Below are positions 8,664 to 17,045 of a DNA stretch of 64,000 bases, one piece after another. The first letter of the stretch is position 1, and each line of letters starts with the position of its first letter. The translations under genes were made by a program, and so were the position numbers. The stretch comes from Phycisphaerae bacterium (lineage in GTDB: Bacteria > Planctomycetota > Phycisphaerae > Sedimentisphaerales > Anaerobacaceae): contig JAGOLX010000002.1 in the NCBI GenBank assembly GCA_017993835.1, positions 124,001 through 188,000 on the forward strand. Direction: 5' to 3'. The notes beneath the pieces are model-generated. The model saw only the letters and a program-made list of their open reading frames with translations. It searched no databases and was not told the origin of the DNA.

Positions 8664-11033
8664 CTACTTCTTCGCCGCGACGGCTTTTTCGCCCTTGATT
8701 TCGTTGAGGATCTCCTGGGCCCGTTGCGGATCCTTGGGCGGCCATTCGCCTGCGGCCTGGAGCTCCTTGAGCCGGTCGATCCCCTTGGCACTGACGATGG
8801 TTCGGCACCGCGGGAACTTGTTGCACCCGAGGAATGGGCCTCGCTTGCTCTTGCGGATGACCAGTTCGCCGGTCTTGCACTTGTGGCACTTGATTCCCGT
8901 CGATTCGGCCGGCGGTTTCGGCGGCAGTGGGTTGCCTTCCTTGTCCAGCCGCAACGTCGTCTTGCACGTCGGGTAGTCGCTGCACCCGAGGAAGGCGCCG
9001 AACCGACCGTTCTTGCGGATCATCGGCTTGCCGCAGTTCGGGCACTTGTGCTCGCTGACTTCGTCTTTCATCATCTTGCCCTCTTTGTCGCAAGGGCAGG
9101 CGAACTTGCACTCGGGATACCCCGAGCAGCTCAGGAACTTGCCGTTCTTGCCGAACTTGTACATGAGCTGCCGGCCGCAGTCCGGGCAGTTGTACTCGCT
9201 GGGTGTGGCTTCCGCCTTCGCGTGCTTCATCTCCGCAGTGGCCGTCGCGAGATTGGCCTTGAACGGACCGTAGAACTCCTGGAGAACGCGGACCCAGTCG
9301 AGATGCTGTTCCTCGATCCGGTCGAGTTGCTCTTCCATCTGGCGGGTGAACGCGATGTCCATGATCCGCGGGAAGTACTCGTCGAGCTTGGTTGTTACGA
9401 CCTCGCCCAGGTCGGTGGCGAAGAACTTACGGTCCTTCTGCTCCACGTAGCCGCGATCCTGGATCGTACTGATGATCGGCGCATAAGTGCTCGGCCGGCC
9501 GATCCCTTCCTTCTCCAACGCCTTCACCAGCGAGGCTTCCGTGTATCGGGCGGGCGGTTTCGTGAAGTGCTGCTCGGCCTCGATGTCCACGGTGGCGAGC
9601 GACTGGCCCACCTGGGTGGGCGGGAGCTGCTGCTCGCTCGATCCGGTCTGCCAGACCCTGCTGTAGCCGTCGAAGACGAGACTCCGTCCCGCGGCCTTGT
9701 ACAGAGCTGTCCCGACGCTGGTTGGCGTGGTGATGTTCAATGTGGTAACGTTCCAGCGGGCCGGTTCCATCTGACAGGCGACGAAACGGCGCCAGATGAG
9801 GTCATAGAGCTTGAACTGCTCCTCGTTGAGGTGCTCGCGGATCTCCTGCGGCGTCAGATCGACGTCCGTGGGACGGATGGCCTCGTGGGCCTGCTGCGCG
9901 GATTTCTTGTCCGCGTAGAAGTTGGGCTTCTCCGGCAGATACGTGGGCCCGAAGTGGCTCTGGATGTAGTTGCGGACCTCGCCCAGGGCCTCGCCGGACA
10001 GGTGCGTGCTGTCGGTTCGCATGTAGGTGATCAGACCGAGCGAACCCATCGAGCCCAGGTCGATGCCTTCGTAGAGCTGCTGGGCGACCGCCATCGTCCG
10101 CTTGGCGGTGAAACCCAGACGGTTGGCTGCTGCCTGCTGCAACGTCGACGTGATGAACGGCGGCGACGCCTTCGACGTGGATTCCTTCGTCTCGATCTCC
10201 GCGATCTTGAACTGTGCGTTCTGGAGTTCGCGGAAGACCTTCTGGGCATCCTGCTCGTTGGCGGCGTTGAATCTCTGGTCGCCGATCTTGGACAGCTCCG
10301 CCTTGAAGGCGTTGCGCTGGGCCAGCCAATCGCTCTGCTGCTCGATGGTGGGAGCCTTGCCGTCGGGGGTCCTGGGTGTGACGAAATCGATCCACTGCTG
10401 GTGGTAGTTGGCGTTCAGGTCGGTGGTGAAGACCGCAGGGATCAGCCAGTACTCCTCCGGCTTGAACGCGCGGATCTCCCTTTCCCGCTCGACGATGATC
10501 TTGACCGCGACGGACTGCACGCGACCGGCGGACAGGCCCCGCGTGACCTTCTTCCACAACAGCGGGCTGATCTCGTACCCCACGATCCGGTCGAGCACGC
10601 GGCGCGCCTGCTGGGCCATGACCTTGTCCGTATCGATCCGACCGGGATCGGCGAATGCCTCTTTGATCGCGGTCTTCGTGATCGCGTTGAAGATGACCCG
10701 GTAGGTGCGGTCCTCGGGGACGCCCAAGACTTGCGCGAGGTGCCAGGCGATCGCCTCGCCCTCGCGGTCAAGGTCTGTCGCCAGGTACAGCTTGTCGCAC
10801 TTCTTGGCGGCCGCCTTCAGTTGGGTGACGACGCGCTTCTTGCCCGGCATGATGTCGTAGGTGGGTTCGAAGTTGTTCTCGATGTTCACGTTCAAGCCCT
10901 TCGAGGGCAGATCGCGAATGTGACCCATCGAGGCATGGACCTCATAGTCGGGACCCAGGTATCTATTGATCGTCTTGGCCTTCGCGGGCGACTCGACGAT
11001 AACGAGCGATTTGTGCGAATTCGATTTTGCCAT
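8664..11033 (-). CDS. topA: DNA topoisomerase I (type IA)
   Basis: A 789-residue omega protein. The TOPRIM domain is at the N-terminus (SLVIVESPAKAKTINRYLG, and ATDLDREGEAIAWHL with the acidic metal-binding residues). The catalytic tyrosine is in GLITYMRTDST at about residue 334. The C-terminus carries three four-cysteine zinc ribbons starting near residues 613 (CPDCGRQLMYKFGKNG), 661 (CPNCGKPMIRKNGRFG) and 714 (CHKCKTGELVIRKSKRG). It relaxes negative supercoils and is essential in most bacteria. The start at 11033 has AAGGA about 9 nt upstream. It is separated from the ATPase gene by 84 nt and may be read with it. The identification is secure. Confidence 0.97.
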   Translation of the reverse strand: MAKSNSHKSLVIVESPAKAKTINRYLGPDYEVHASMGHIRDLPSKGLNVNIENNFEPTYDIMPGKKRVVTQLKAAAKKCDKLYLATDLDREGEAIAWHLAQVLGVPEDRTYRVIFNAITKTAIKEAFADPGRIDTDKVMAQQARRVLDRIVGYEISPLLWKKVTRGLSAGRVQSVAVKIIVEREREIRAFKPEEYWLIPAVFTTDLNANYHQQWIDFVTPRTPDGKAPTIEQQSDWLAQRNAFKAELSKIGDQRFNAANEQDAQKVFRELQNAQFKIAEIETKESTSKASPPFITSTLQQAAANRLGFTAKRTMAVAQQLYEGIDLGSMGSLGLITYMRTDSTHLSGEALGEVRNYIQSHFGPTYLPEKPNFYADKKSAQQAHEAIRPTDVDLTPQEIREHLNEEQFKLYDLIWRRFVACQMEPARWNVTTLNITTPTSVGTALYKAAGRSLVFDGYSRVWQTGSSEQQLPPTQVGQSLATVDIEAEQHFTKPPARYTEASLVKALEKEGIGRPSTYAPIISTIQDRGYVEQKDRKFFATDLGEVVTTKLDEYFPRIMDIAFTRQMEEQLDRIEEQHLDWVRVLQEFYGPFKANLATATAEMKHAKAEATPSEYNCPDCGRQLMYKFGKNGKFLSCSGYPECKFACPCDKEGKMMKDEVSEHKCPNCGKPMIRKNGRFGAFLGCSDYPTCKTTLRLDKEGNPLPPKPPAESTGIKCHKCKTGELVIRKSKRGPFLGCNKFPRCRTIVSAKGIDRLKELQAAGEWPPKDPQRAQEILNEIKGEKAVAAKK

Positions 11034-11285
11034 TTGCGGTCCTTATCGGTTATTCCGCCGCTGACGTTTAGATGTGGACAGATAATGGGGGAGGTGGAAT
11101 CTGTCAATGATCGATTGCGGATAATCTGCGAATGGTGGGCTGGCCGGCGCCAAACCTCCCTGTTTCTCACCGCTCGGTGCGATCTCGAACAAACGAGCGA
11201 TCCAAAGCGTAAATACTACGGTTGCACACAAAGGCTGAGGCGAAGACGTCCTCCTTCTTCCTGCCTCGGCCTTTCTCCTGCGCGC

Positions 11286-12173
11286 TCACATCAGGGCTGT
11301 GCTGAAGTACCGCTCGGCCCGGTCGGGCAGGACGGTCGTGATATTGCCCCCAGTCCTCTCGGCCAGCCGTCGGGCGGCCCAGACGTTGGCCCCGGAGCTG
11401 ATCCCGACCAGCAGGCCGAAATCGCGGCCCAGCCTGCGGGTGGTCTCGATCGCGTCCTCGTCGGAGACCTCCACGACCTCGTCGACCATAGACACATCCA
11501 GCACGTCGGGAACGAAGCCGTCGCCAATGCCCTGGATCTGGTGCAGGCCGGGCTCGTGTCCCAGCAACGCGGAGCGGTGCTCCGGCTCGACGGCGACGAC
11601 GCGGATGTTCCTGTCCTGCTCCTTGAGGTACTTGCCGACGCCCTGGAGGGTCCCGCCGCTGCCGACGCCGGCGACGAAGCAGGCCACTTTACCATCGATC
11701 TGCCGCCAGAGCTCGCGGGCGGTTTGCTCGTAATGCGCCTGCGGGTTTGCTGGGTTTCTAAACTGTTGCGGGACAAAGACTTGCGTGTCTTCCGCGGCCA
11801 TTTCTTCCACCCGACGGACCGCGCCGGTGATGCCTTGGTCGTCGGGCACGAGGATCAACTCGGCGCCGAGACCTCGGATGAGCTTCTTGCGTTCCTCGCT
11901 CATGCCCTCCGGCATGACGATCCGCACGCGGTGGCCCATGAGCCGGCCAACCAAAGCCAGGCCGATGCCGGTGTTGCCGCTGGTGGGCTCGCAGATGATC
12001 GCACCAGGCTTGAGCGTGCCGTCCCGCCGGCCTGCCTCCAGCATCGCCAGCGCGATACGGTCCTTGATGCTCCCGCCGGGATTGAGGAATTCCGCCTTGG
12101 CAAAGACCCTCTCGCCACGAAGCTGAAGCAGCGGCGTATTGCCAATCAAGCTCAGAACACTGTCTATCGCCAT
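11286..12173 (-). CDS. cysK: Cysteine synthase (O-acetylserine sulfhydrylase family)
   Basis: A 295-residue fold-type II PLP enzyme. The PLP lysine is K37 in NPGGSIKDR, and the substrate-binding loop PTSGNTGIG spans residues 63-70. The phosphate-binding GVGSGGTLQGVGKYL and the C-terminal SSGANVWAA segment are also present. It makes L-cysteine from O-acetylserine and sulfide. At 295 residues it is on the short side for the family, so CysM-like substrate use (thiosulfate or O-phosphoserine) is possible. I use cysK as the generic symbol. The gene is convergent with nothing nearby and is separated from topA by about 250 bp. The family is certain, the subtype not. Confidence 0.88.
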   Translation of the reverse strand: MAIDSVLSLIGNTPLLQLRGERVFAKAEFLNPGGSIKDRIALAMLEAGRRDGTLKPGAIICEPTSGNTGIGLALVGRLMGHRVRIVMPEGMSEERKKLIRGLGAELILVPDDQGITGAVRRVEEMAAEDTQVFVPQQFRNPANPQAHYEQTARELWRQIDGKVACFVAGVGSGGTLQGVGKYLKEQDRNIRVVAVEPEHRSALLGHEPGLHQIQGIGDGFVPDVLDVSMVDEVVEVSDEDAIETTRRLGRDFGLLVGISSGANVWAARRLAERTGGNITTVLPDRAERYFSTALM

Positions 12174-12629
12174 ATAGAGAGTCTTGTCGGCCTACGAGCG
12201 TTACGTCTCAAGACCGATTATATTGTAGCAGCGAAAGAACAGGTACTGAAGAATCTGATCCCGCGGGCGTATAACACTCGGGGAATCTCGCCACTCCCAA
12301 GATGTTGGGGGATGTTCGTCCTCAAGGCCCACATATGGGGCTTCATGCCGGCCTGTGAATGCCCGCTGTCTGTCGGTCATGAATCGCTCTATGCAGGATT
12401 TGACTAACTTTGTGAAAAAATGTGCTTGCTTGAATTGAACCCACCACGGTATAGTGCCGTACGTCAGTTTGGATCTTGGATACGCATTGCACTATAACAG
12501 GGCTGGGGTTATCTCGCTTTTCCTCTCCCTCCGCTCCTCAGCCCTGTTTTTCTTTTGCGCACACATCGACCGCCTGCTGCGCAGAACCCTCGCGTGGTGG
12601 CAGAATCCGGTGAGTCCCTACCCTCTCGC
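12174..12629. other. Intergenic region between cysteine synthase and an unknown gene
   Basis: About 455 bp without a credible protein gene. The right half holds a possible plus-strand small RNA unit, described separately at 12450-12556. The left part (12174-12420) shows nothing I can interpret. Confidence 0.5.
12450..12556 (+). ncRNA. Candidate small RNA: -10 box followed by an intrinsic terminator
   Basis: TATAGT at 12450-12455 could be a -10 box; its only -35 candidate, TTGCTT at 12426-12431 (18-bp spacer), is weak. Downstream, AACAGGGCTG (12496-12505) pairs perfectly with CAGCCCTGTT (12539-12548), with three more pairs inside including one G-U. A T-rich run (TTTTTCTTTT, 12547-12556) follows. 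No gene lies upstream on this strand, so the terminator has no obvious mRNA to end. The predicted transcript is about 95 nt. Its loop is almost pure pyrimidine and complementary in character to Shine-Dalgarno sequences. Both functions are inferred. Confidence 0.35.
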
Positions 12630-13373
12630 TCAATACTCGTTGTTCAGGAATCTGAGCAACTCGTCAGGGACGTAGTCACTGGCAAAGGCGAGAACGTCCG
12701 TGACCGCGGCCTTGGTCAGGTCGTTGCCGGTTTGGCGATTGTTGATATCGACGTTGACGATGATGCCGAATTTCATTTCCTGTGCGGCGCTCGGATCGTG
12801 CGGACCTGTCCGCTGCAGGTGGGTGGGCCGAAGCTCGATGTTGACGTTCTTGTCCTCGGTGGGCGCCTCGATGCAGATGCGGAGGTTCTTCGCCTTCTCT
12901 CGCCACAGCTCGTACTTGAGACTGCTGGCGATCACGTCGAGCGAATCCGTGAACCCCGTGTCGAAAACGAGTTCGTGGACGACGCCGACCCGAAGGACGG
13001 TCCGTTCGACGAATCGCCCCCGCAGCTCGTCGAAGGCCCTGCGGAAGATCTTGTCCTTGTCCGGAATGGCCAGTTCGTGCGTCTGGTCGATGAACAGCCG
13101 CTCGGGGAACGTGAACACCGGGCCGCGATTCGTCAGCACGAACGTCGCCAGCTCGATCCGCTTGGCGTTGGGCAGCAGGAACGTTCGCTGCACCCGCAGC
13201 TCGCGAGGGCCGACCAGCATGGTTTCGAAGACCTCCGGAAACTGCTTGACGAGCCAGTTGCCGTAGTCCTGAAGCTTGGCCCGGTCCTCCTCGGGTGACA
13301 ACGGCGGCCGGATGTCCACCCCGTACTTGACGAGGTGCTGCGATATCTTGTCTTTGTCGAACTGGTAATTCAT
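12630..13373 (-). CDS. Conserved hypothetical protein, 247 residues
   Basis: I do not recognise this protein. It is soluble and mixed alpha/beta in character, with no signal peptide and no membrane segment. It begins MNYQFDKDKISQHLVKYG and ends ELLRFLNNEY. The composition is rich in charged residues, with no nucleotide-binding or metal-binding motif I can name. The ATG at 13373 is chosen because GAG lies 6 nt upstream; an ATG two codons earlier (13379) is also possible. Longer upstream extension would run into the divergent SDR gene and is unlikely. Normal codon usage for this window and an intact frame argue it is a real gene. Confidence 0.7.
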   Translation of the reverse strand: MNYQFDKDKISQHLVKYGVDIRPPLSPEEDRAKLQDYGNWLVKQFPEVFETMLVGPRELRVQRTFLLPNAKRIELATFVLTNRGPVFTFPERLFIDQTHELAIPDKDKIFRRAFDELRGRFVERTVLRVGVVHELVFDTGFTDSLDVIASSLKYELWREKAKNLRICIEAPTEDKNVNIELRPTHLQRTGPHDPSAAQEMKFGIIVNVDINNRQTGNDLTKAAVTDVLAFASDYVPDELLRFLNNEY

Positions 13374-13545
13374 ATCCATCTCGGTCAAACAAGCGTCTGG
13401 CGGAGTATACGGCGGTCCTGGAGCGAAGTCAAAGAAAAGCACGAACGAGCAGACACATCGGAGGGGAAGGAACCGGGGTTTTTCTCCTCGGTGGAATTGT
13501 CCTGGTATATAATCCCGGGATTGTTCTTTCGATTGGAGTGTCTCT

Positions 13546-14277
13546 ATGGCTGGACGTTTGGACGGGAAAGTCGCGATTGTCACCGGGGGCAGTCGCGGCA
13601 TCGGGCGGGCGATCGGCGTCGCGCTGGCGGGGGAGGGGGCTTCCGTCGTCCTGGCGGCGAGGTCGCTCGATTCGCTCCACGAGGCGGCGGACCTGGTCCG
13701 TCGCGCTGGGGGACGAGCCGAGACGGTGGTTGTCGAACTCGCGGATGAAGAGTCCATTCGCAACCTCGTGCAGGCGGTGCAGGAGCGATTCGGCCGCCTG
13801 GATATCCTCGTCAACAACGCGGGTGTCACGCATTCCGCGAGATTCGACCAGACGCGGACCGAGGACCTGGATCGCTGCTGGACGATCAACGCGAGGGCGC
13901 CGTTCATCTTGTGCCGGGAGGCGTTGCCCCTGCTGCGACAGGCCGAGGCTGGTTTCATTGTCAACATCTCCTCAGTGGTGGGGGTCAAAGGCTACCCGCT
14001 GCAGAGTGCCTATACTGCCTCGAAACACGCCCTTCGCGGCCTGACGATGTCCCTGGCTGAGGAACTGCGGGGCACGAACATCCGCGTACATGTCGTCTGT
14101 CCGGGTGCGGTCGATACGGGCATGGTCGGCAACGTGCGGCCCGATATCCAGACGGCGGATCTCATCCAGCCGAACGAGATCGCGGAATTGGTCCTGTATC
14201 TGGTGACGCGGACAGGCAATGCGGTGGTGGACGAACTGCACATCCGGCGTGCCGCCGCGGCGCCATGGTTCGGATGA
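13546..14277 (+). CDS. Short-chain dehydrogenase/reductase (FabG-like)
   Basis: A 243-residue classical SDR. The NAD(P)-binding motif TGGSRGIG is at residues 13-20, NNAG is in DILVNNAGVTHSARF, and the catalytic Ser/Tyr/Lys are at about S143, Y156 and K160 (NISSVVG...SAYTASKHAL). PGAVDTGMVG is the typical C-terminal loop. The family reduces or oxidises hydroxyl/keto groups; fabG itself is one possibility, but the short C-terminus (AAAAPWFG) and the isolated setting do not establish it. A TATAAT at 13508-13513 and GGAG 8 nt before the ATG support the start. The gene ends 19 nt before dtd on the same strand, so the two are likely cotranscribed. Confidence 0.85.
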   Translation: MAGRLDGKVAIVTGGSRGIGRAIGVALAGEGASVVLAARSLDSLHEAADLVRRAGGRAETVVVELADEESIRNLVQAVQERFGRLDILVNNAGVTHSARFDQTRTEDLDRCWTINARAPFILCREALPLLRQAEAGFIVNISSVVGVKGYPLQSAYTASKHALRGLTMSLAEELRGTNIRVHVVCPGAVDTGMVGNVRPDIQTADLIQPNEIAELVLYLVTRTGNAVVDELHIRRAAAAPWFG

Positions 14278-14296
14278 CGATTGAAGGTGAGCGACG

Positions 14297-14746
14297 ATGC
14301 GAGCAGTCATACAGCGAGTCAGTGAAGCAAGGGTCGAGGTCGAGGGAAAGGTCGTCGGTCAGGTCGGGCCCGGACTGCTGGTCTATCTCGGCGTCGGCCA
14401 GGGCGACACCGAGGCCGATGTCCAGTTCATGGCCGAGAAGCTGGCCCATCTCCGGATCTTCGCCGACGAGGCGGGCAAGATGAACCGCAGTGTGATCGAC
14501 ATCGGCGGCGGGGTCCTGCTCGTGAGCAACTTCACCCTGCACGGGGATTGTCGCAAGGGCCGTCGGCCCGGCTTCGACGGCGCCGCCGATCCGGCGGTCG
14601 CCGAGGGCCTGTACGAGAAGGTGGCGCAGGTCATTTCCAAGCAGGGTGTCCCGGTCGAGAAGGGCGTCTTCGGTGCGCACATGCACGTGACAAGCGTCAA
14701 CGACGGTCCCGTCACGTTCCTGCTCGACAGTACCCGCCTGTTCTGA
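14297..14746 (+). CDS. dtd: D-aminoacyl-tRNA deacylase
   Basis: A 149-residue protein of DTD1 type, full length for the family. The signature Gly-cisPro motif appears as NDGPVT near the C-terminus, and the SQFTL-type motif appears as SNFTLHGD, with Asn in place of the common Gln. The enzyme hydrolyses D-amino acids (and mischarged glycine) from tRNA, a translation proofreading step in the cytosol. A GAAGGTGAG stretch lies just upstream of the ATG. It follows the SDR gene by 19 nt. Confidence 0.95.
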   Translation: MRAVIQRVSEARVEVEGKVVGQVGPGLLVYLGVGQGDTEADVQFMAEKLAHLRIFADEAGKMNRSVIDIGGGVLLVSNFTLHGDCRKGRRPGFDGAADPAVAEGLYEKVAQVISKQGVPVEKGVFGAHMHVTSVNDGPVTFLLDSTRLF

Positions 14747-14942
14747 TCTGGAATAGCGGCAACTCCGCAGAATTCTTCGCCGACGTCTCAGGCACGGCCA
14801 TACACGGCTACAATAGTGTAGGCATGGCCATGCCTGCCTACATTTATGTTGCTCAGTCAAAGCCCGTCTCCTGGGCCATGCGCAGCATGTAACCTATTGC
14901 CAGCGCAAGACTTGTGACGATACGGCGAGAAATGTGTTGCCC
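14747..14942. other. dtd-amt intergenic region with an inverted repeat
   Basis: GTAGGCA (14818-14824) and TGCCTAC (14835-14841) flank a self-complementary core (TGGCCA and flanks). This forms a compact hairpin in the roughly 200 bp between dtd and the amt promoter. No T-run follows it, so it is not a clear terminator. It could be an extragenic repeat or an upstream regulatory site. Confidence 0.4.
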
Positions 14943-14959
14943 TGGCACGGCGCTTGCAA
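14943..14959 (+). promoter_or_regulatory. Sigma-54 promoter of the amt-PII operon
   Basis: TGGCACGGCGCTTGCAA contains the invariant GG (14944-14945) and GC (14956-14957) with the required 10-bp spacing. It matches the RpoN consensus TGGCAC-N5-TTGCA completely. Transcription should start near 14968, giving a leader of about 105 nt before amt. Sigma-54 control by an NtrC-type activator is the usual arrangement for ammonium-transport genes. I did not find a clear enhancer palindrome upstream. Confidence 0.85.
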
Positions 14960-15072
14960 TCTACCCACCCAGCCCGTGTCGGGGACCATGGATTGAGTGC
15001 GGGCACAAGTAGTCGGGAATGCGTCGGCGTGGCGACGCGGGTTCACAAGTGCATGTTGGAAAGGGTAGAGAC

Positions 15073-16425
15073 GTGAGAGTCAGACGACAGTTGCCTCGAT
15101 TTGCTATTCTCGCCGTGTTGGCGATGTCCATTCCTGCGTGGGCGGGCGACGCGCCCCCCGCGGCCATCGATACGGTCAAGACCGAACTCCAGACGAACAT
15201 CAACGTGGTCTGGACGCTGGTCGCCGCGTTCCTGGTTTTTTTCATGCAGGCCGGATTTGCCATGGTCGAGACCGGCTTCACCCGGGCCAAGAACTCCGTG
15301 AACATCCTGATGAAGAACGCCTTCGACTTCGTCATCGGTTCGCTTGTGTTCTTCTTCATCGGCTTCGGCCTGATGTTCGGGAAGAGCAATGGCCTGTTTG
15401 GAACCACCCTGTTCGGGCTGTCCGGGGTTGAGCCCGCGGGCAACGATTGGATGTGGACGTTCCTGATCTTCCAGACAGTCTTTGCCGCCACTGCCGCCAC
15501 GATCGTGTCGGGCGCGATGGCCGAGCGGACCAAGTTCGTGTCCTATCTGATGTACAGCGGCATCATCTCATTGCTGATCTACCCGATCTTCGGGTCCTGG
15601 GCCTGGGGCAGCCTCGGCGGCCAGGGCACCAGCGGCTGGCTCGAGAAACTCGGCTTCCATGATTTCGCCGGCTCAACGGTCGTGCACTCCATCGGCGGAT
15701 GGCTGGCGCTGGCGGGCGCGATCATTCTCGGCCCGCGAATCGGCAAGTACGGGGCCGACGGCAAACCCCGCGCGCTCCCGGGGCACAACATCCCTCTGGC
15801 CACGCTAGGCGTGTTCATCCTGTGGTTCGGGTGGTTCGGCTTCAACCCGGGCAGCACGACCGCGGGCGTGGGCCTGGCGGGCTACATAGCCGTGACCACG
15901 AACCTGGGGGCTGCGGCGGGAGCCATGATGGCCTTGGCCACTTCGTGGCTCCTCCTGAAGAAGCCGGATGTCTCCATGGCCCTCAACGGAATCCTGGCGG
16001 GTCTGGTGGCCATCACGGCGCCCTGCGACGGGGTTTCCCCGGTCGGCGCGGTGTTCATCGGAGGGATCGCAGGAATCCTCGTCGTGCTCAGCGTGCTGTT
16101 CATCGACTACGTTCTGAAGATCGACGACCCGGTCGGCGCCGTGAGCGTCCACTGCGTCTGCGGCGTGTGGGGCACGATCTCCTACGGGCTCTTCAGTCTC
16201 CACAGCGGCCTGTTCTACGGGCATGGATTCAAGCAGCTCGGCGTGCAACTCGCCGGAGCCGGCGCCGCGGCGGCGTGGGCCCTCGGGCTTGGGCTGGTCC
16301 TGTTCCTCGGGTTGAGCAAGACCATCGGATTGCGTGTCACCGACGACGAGCAACTCAAGGGTCTCGACATCGGCGAACATGGGAACGAGGCGTACTCGGG
16401 TTTCCAGGTCTTCACCACTGCGTAA
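15073..16425 (+). CDS. amt: Ammonium transporter
   Basis: 450 residues with a cleavable signal peptide (LAVLAMSIPAWAG) and about 11 membrane helices. The N-terminal segment MQAGFAMVETGFTRAKNSVN is the Amt signature. The two pore histidines are in GSTVVHSIGGW and GAVSVHCVCGVWG. FGWFGFNPGSTT is also typical. It conducts ammonium/ammonia across the inner membrane. The GTG at 15073 is preferred because a GGGTAGAG stretch precedes it and it starts directly at the signal peptide. The gene is the first of an operon with the PII gene 60 nt downstream and lies behind a sigma-54 promoter, so it is presumably induced under nitrogen limitation. Confidence 0.95.
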   Translation: MRVRRQLPRFAILAVLAMSIPAWAGDAPPAAIDTVKTELQTNINVVWTLVAAFLVFFMQAGFAMVETGFTRAKNSVNILMKNAFDFVIGSLVFFFIGFGLMFGKSNGLFGTTLFGLSGVEPAGNDWMWTFLIFQTVFAATAATIVSGAMAERTKFVSYLMYSGIISLLIYPIFGSWAWGSLGGQGTSGWLEKLGFHDFAGSTVVHSIGGWLALAGAIILGPRIGKYGADGKPRALPGHNIPLATLGVFILWFGWFGFNPGSTTAGVGLAGYIAVTTNLGAAAGAMMALATSWLLLKKPDVSMALNGILAGLVAITAPCDGVSPVGAVFIGGIAGILVVLSVLFIDYVLKIDDPVGAVSVHCVCGVWGTISYGLFSLHSGLFYGHGFKQLGVQLAGAGAAAAWALGLGLVLFLGLSKTIGLRVTDDEQLKGLDIGEHGNEAYSGFQVFTTA

Positions 16426-16485
16426 CGAGCCGACGAGAATCCGAGAGAATCGACGGGCCGCGAGCCCGATTCAGGAGATACGGAA

Positions 16486-16827
16486 ATGAAGTTGATTATC
16501 GCATACATCCAGCCGCACAAGCTCAACGACGTGAAACAATCGTTGTACAAGGCTAAGGTCTACAAGATGTCCGTCACGAACTCGTTGGGCTGCGGCCAGC
16601 AGAAGGGCTACCACGAATCATATCGCGGCGTCCCCATGGAGGTGAATCTGCTGCGCAAGGTCCGCCTTGAAATCGCGGTCAACGAGGATTTCGTTGAGCG
16701 GACGGTCGACGCGATTGTCGAAGGCGCCCGCACGGGCCAGATCGGAGACGGCAAGATCTTCATTCTGGACCTGCCCGAGTGCATTCGCATCCGAACCGGG
16801 GAACGCGGAGGAAATGCCATAGGTTGA
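16486..16827 (+). CDS. glnK: PII-family nitrogen regulatory protein (GlnK-like), lacking Tyr51
   Basis: A 113-residue trimeric PII protein with the standard length and fold: [18 protein letters not shown] at the N-terminus, then a T-loop (residues 37-55), then [23 protein letters not shown] proteins bind ATP/ADP and 2-oxoglutarate; GlnK-type members plug AmtB when nitrogen is plentiful. Pairing with amt in one operon supports the GlnK role. The unusual point is that residue 51, the tyrosine uridylylated by GlnD in proteobacteria, is methionine here (VPM51EVNLLRKV), although Tyr46 is kept. GlnD-type modification at the canonical site is therefore ruled out. A clear terminator follows. Confidence 0.93.
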   Translation: MKLIIAYIQPHKLNDVKQSLYKAKVYKMSVTNSLGCGQQKGYHESYRGVPMEVNLLRKVRLEIAVNEDFVERTVDAIVEGARTGQIGDGKIFILDLPECIRIRTGERGGNAIG

Positions 16828-16884
16828 TACGATGGGTCGCTACCGCAAGACCATCATTTCTGCGCCCTTCGTTGGGCCGGAAAC

Positions 16885-16920
16885 GGGTCCTGCCGCCATC
16901 GGCAGGACCCCTTTTCTCTT
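16885..16920 (+). terminator. Intrinsic terminator after the amt-PII operon
   Basis: GGGTCCTGCCG (16885-16895) and CGGCAGGACCC (16900-16910) form a perfect 11-bp stem with a 4-nt loop, followed by CCTTTTCTCTT. Confidence 0.85.
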
Positions 16921-16990
16921 GGGTCTATCAAGGGAATCCTGGGGATCCGCCGGCTTCGATGTGTGCGGACCATGGCGGAGGATCAGAATG

Positions 16991-17020
16991 AAAAGGGCTG
17001 CGAGAACCGCTCGCAGCCCT
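16991..17020 (-). terminator. Intrinsic terminator of the PEP-CTERM gene
   Basis: Read on the minus strand, GGGCTGCGAG and CTCGCAGCCC form a perfect 10-bp stem with a 5-nt loop, followed by TTTTCATT. It lies about 25 nt beyond the stop codon of the leftward gene. Confidence 0.85.
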
Positions 17021-17045
17021 GGAATCGATGCGTTTGCCGTAGGGA

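Noticed and set aside
8724-12407. A very long open frame on the plus strand
   Set aside because: It is antisense to topA and the cysteine synthase gene, both certain. High GC third positions create such long false frames.
13374-13988. Upstream extension of the 247-residue protein to a 452-codon frame
   Set aside because: It would overlap the divergent SDR gene by more than 400 bp and the added sequence is Arg/Ser/Thr-rich with no domain.
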